A DNA stretch of 64,000 bases from Desulfosporosinus sp. Sb-LF (GTDB lineage Bacteria > Bacillota > Desulfitobacteriia > Desulfitobacteriales > Desulfitobacteriaceae). How positions within the stretch are numbered: position 1 is the first letter of the stretch; each line of letters starts with the position of its first letter. Positions 62,454 to 64,000 of this stretch are shown here, one piece after another. Both the position numbers and the translations under genes were made by a program. Location of the stretch: positions 124,001-188,000 of the forward strand of contig NZ_SPQR01000009.1 of the NCBI RefSeq assembly GCF_004766055.1, read 5' to 3'. The notes beneath the pieces were generated by a model. It did not search any database. It saw only the letters and a list, made by a program, of their open reading frames with translations, and had not been told where the DNA came from.

Positions 62454-62641
62454 CGTCGACCCAAGCCCAGAGGAAGTTTCTCTACTTAGAGAGCACTTTA
62501 GCGGAATTGCGTCAATGAGCACAGACGCTTAGGCGTTAAGAAACTCAACGGTTCACATGCAGAACAACCCCGAGGTTTTGAGTTTTAGCCTCAGCGTCAA
62601 GCGAATAGCAATGCAGCGTGTGCGAACGGGTAGACAAACTT
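62454..62641 (+). repeat. Dispersed structured intergenic element, copy F
   Basis: Terminal arms GTTTCTCTAC (62476-62485) and GTAGACAAAC (62630-62639) pair with one mismatch; CTCTAC/GTAGA.. replaces CTTAGC/GCTAAG. Middle arms GACGCTTAGGC/GCCTCAGCGTC pair with one mismatch. The apical arms are AACTCAA/TTGAGTT, replacing AACGCAA/TTGCGTT of copy A by a compensated change. It ends 4 bp from the citF stop. Confidence 0.85.
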
Positions 62642-62645
62642 ACTC

Positions 62646-64000
62646 CTAAACCATCCTTACAACGTCGATCACGCTACCATCCCTATATTCCACGACCGCC
62701 ACGATCCTCTCTGAGGTTTCGATAGCTTTCGGGACTCCGGTGATTTTTTCTGCCAAAGCTTTCAACTCTTCTATGGTAATGAGCGGAAGCTTAGTTTTTC
62801 TTAGTTTCTCGATCAAATCCGTCCTTTTAGGATTTACGGCTATCCCTCGTTCTGTTACAACAACATCGATACTTTCTCCAGGGGTTGTAATCGTTGTCAC
62901 TCGATCCCTGATGATCGGAAGTCGAGCTTTCATAAGTTGAGTAACAACGATCGTGAGTTTAGCACCCGCTGCCGTATCGCTATGTCCGCCTGAACCACCC
63001 ATGATGACTCCGTTGGAATTTGTGGTCACGTTAACATTAAATTCTGTGTCGATCTCGGTAGCCCCAAGAATCATAATGTCTAGATTATTGACCACCGAGC
63101 CCTTATTATGAGGATTTCCATACATAGAAGCGGACATAAATTGATGTCTTGGATTATCTCTATAGGACTCTATTGCTTTTAAATCAAAGCATTGCACATC
63201 AAGAAGAGTCCTAAAAAGTCCTTCTTCCAGCATTTCCACAATATATCCCGTAATTCCGCCAGCTGCAAAACTACCTACCACATTATCCTGTTTCATAACT
63301 TTTTTGAGTTCTGCAGCAACGGCCAGAGAAGTTCCACCTGCCCCTGTTTGAAAGGACATTCCATCTTTCACTAACCCAGAGGCCTTGATCACCTCCGCAG
63401 CCATCCTAGCTATAATAAGGCCCACCGGATCCTTGGTGATCTTTGTGGTACCCGAAACAATACCCCTTGGATCTCCGATAGATTCCAACTGAACTATATA
63501 ATCGACAAAAACTTGGCTAATCTCAATAGGGCAGGCTGGGAAGGGTACCAAATTATCCGTGATAACGATCGTTTTATCAGCATACTCTGCATCTGCTACT
63601 GCATAGCCTAACGTACCACAAGCGGACTCACCCTCTACCCCATTCATATTGCCATAGGCGTCCGCTGTGGGTGCTGCAAGAAAGGCCACGTCTATATGTA
63701 AATCCCCGCTCTCAATGGCCCTCGCTCGACCACCATGGGTTTGCATGACGACAGGTTTTTTCAAAACGCCCTTAGACACTCCATCTGCCACAGGACCCGA
63801 CATATAGCTAGTTACAAGACCCGTTACCACTCCATTTTTTATGTGCTCTACTAGAGGGGCATGAATAGGAAAAATGGAACTCGCCGCAATGGTCAGATCA
63901 CTAATCCCTCTCTCAGCAAGCTCGTCCAACACCCTATTCAGAACATGATCCCCGTTTCGCAAATGGTGATGAAACGAGATCGTCATTCCGTCCTTTATAT
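62646..64000 (-). CDS. citF: Citrate lyase alpha subunit (citrate CoA-transferase), 5' end outside window
   Basis: Transfers the acyl-carrier thioester to citrate in the citrate lyase complex. 451 codons visible; the frame remains open to the window edge (IKDGMTISFHHHLRNGDHVL), and the family is ~510 aa, so about 60 residues are missing. CoA-transferase features: SGPVADGVSKG, THGGRARAIESGDLHIDVAF, VGSFAAGGITGYIV and GGSGGHSDTAAGAKL. citE and citD should lie just upstream, outside the window. Confidence 0.94.
   Translation of the reverse strand, partial: IKDGMTISFHHHLRNGDHVLNRVLDELAERGISDLTIAASSIFPIHAPLVEHIKNGVVTGLVTSYMSGPVADGVSKGVLKKPVVMQTHGGRARAIESGDLHIDVAFLAAPTADAYGNMNGVEGESACGTLGYAVADAEYADKTIVITDNLVPFPACPIEISQVFVDYIVQLESIGDPRGIVSGTTKITKDPVGLIIARMAAEVIKASGLVKDGMSFQTGAGGTSLAVAAELKKVMKQDNVVGSFAAGGITGYIVEMLEEGLFRTLLDVQCFDLKAIESYRDNPRHQFMSASMYGNPHNKGSVVNNLDIMILGATEIDTEFNVNVTTNSNGVIMGGSGGHSDTAAGAKLTIVVTQLMKARLPIIRDRVTTITTPGESIDVVVTERGIAVNPKRTDLIEKLRKTKLPLITIEELKALAEKITGVPKAIETSERIVAVVEYRDGSVIDVVRMV

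Overview
The window looks like a chromosomal segment of an anaerobic, spore-forming Firmicute of the Desulfitobacterium/Desulfosporosinus type (Peptococcaceae sensu lato). The evidence is the linked sporulation protease LonB, the Rex redox repressor, ATP-independent citrate fermentation genes, a two-subunit [4Fe-4S] fumarase, frequent TTG/GTG starts behind strong AGGAGG-like ribosome sites, and a T-box and a ykkC-type riboswitch. The genus is inferred from gene content; no search was possible. Most genes are on the minus strand.

Layout. 1-6.2 kb: cell-shape and division block mrdA(partial)-mreD-mreC-mreB-radC-maf-DUF4321. 6.6-8.5 kb: citramalate synthase cimA behind a ykkC-class leader that I read as a ppGpp riboswitch. 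9-18 kb: rex, a SPOR protein, a PhoP-box-controlled DUF47/PiT phosphate pair, folC, T-box-controlled valS and an FMN-dependent glutamate-synthase-like membrane protein. 18.3-22.2 kb (plus strand): a CitA/DcuS-type sensor kinase, its regulator and a 2-hydroxycarboxylate (citrate/malate) transporter. 22.3-29.2 kb: nitroreductase, acyl-CoA dehydrogenase, thiolase, TIGR04086 membrane protein, a LysM-ferritin fusion, EamA and Ca2+/Na+ exchanger-like transporters. 29.3-30 kb: tandem 160-bp repeats. 30-38 kb: engB-lon-lonB-clpX-tig, with no clpP. 38-42 kb: polysaccharide deacetylase, diacylglycerol-glycosyltransferase-like protein, DUF421 and DUF4363.

42.6-45 kb is an accessory-looking island. It holds three paralogous small (lipo)proteins, two paralogous 30-40 aa membrane peptides below usual ORF cut-offs, and a decayed tRNA-Thr. 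45.4-49.6 kb: TPR lipoprotein, tRNAs Leu, Gln, His, Arg and Pro, another deacetylase and a VTT-family membrane protein. 49.6-53.8 kb: rdgB, rph, a P-loop/tRNA-SAD-like protein, a DUF1624 acyltransferase and an O-methyltransferase. 54-58 kb: HD-GYP, globin-coupled chemoreceptor, Cys-rich protein, siroheme-reductase-like protein and zinc ribbon. 58.4-64 kb: CZB chemoreceptor, two-subunit fumarase, citC and citF (partial).

The most striking unexplained feature is a dispersed family of ~190-bp intergenic elements with at least six copies (1998-2185, 8812-9000, 30630-30822, 39635-39878, 52130-52411, 62454-62641) and one degenerate copy (8568-8690). Each folds into one long imperfect hairpin. Between copies, the basal, middle and apical arms change sequence together so that pairing is kept. 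Five of six lie within about 4-10 bp of a stop codon. I do not recognise this family.
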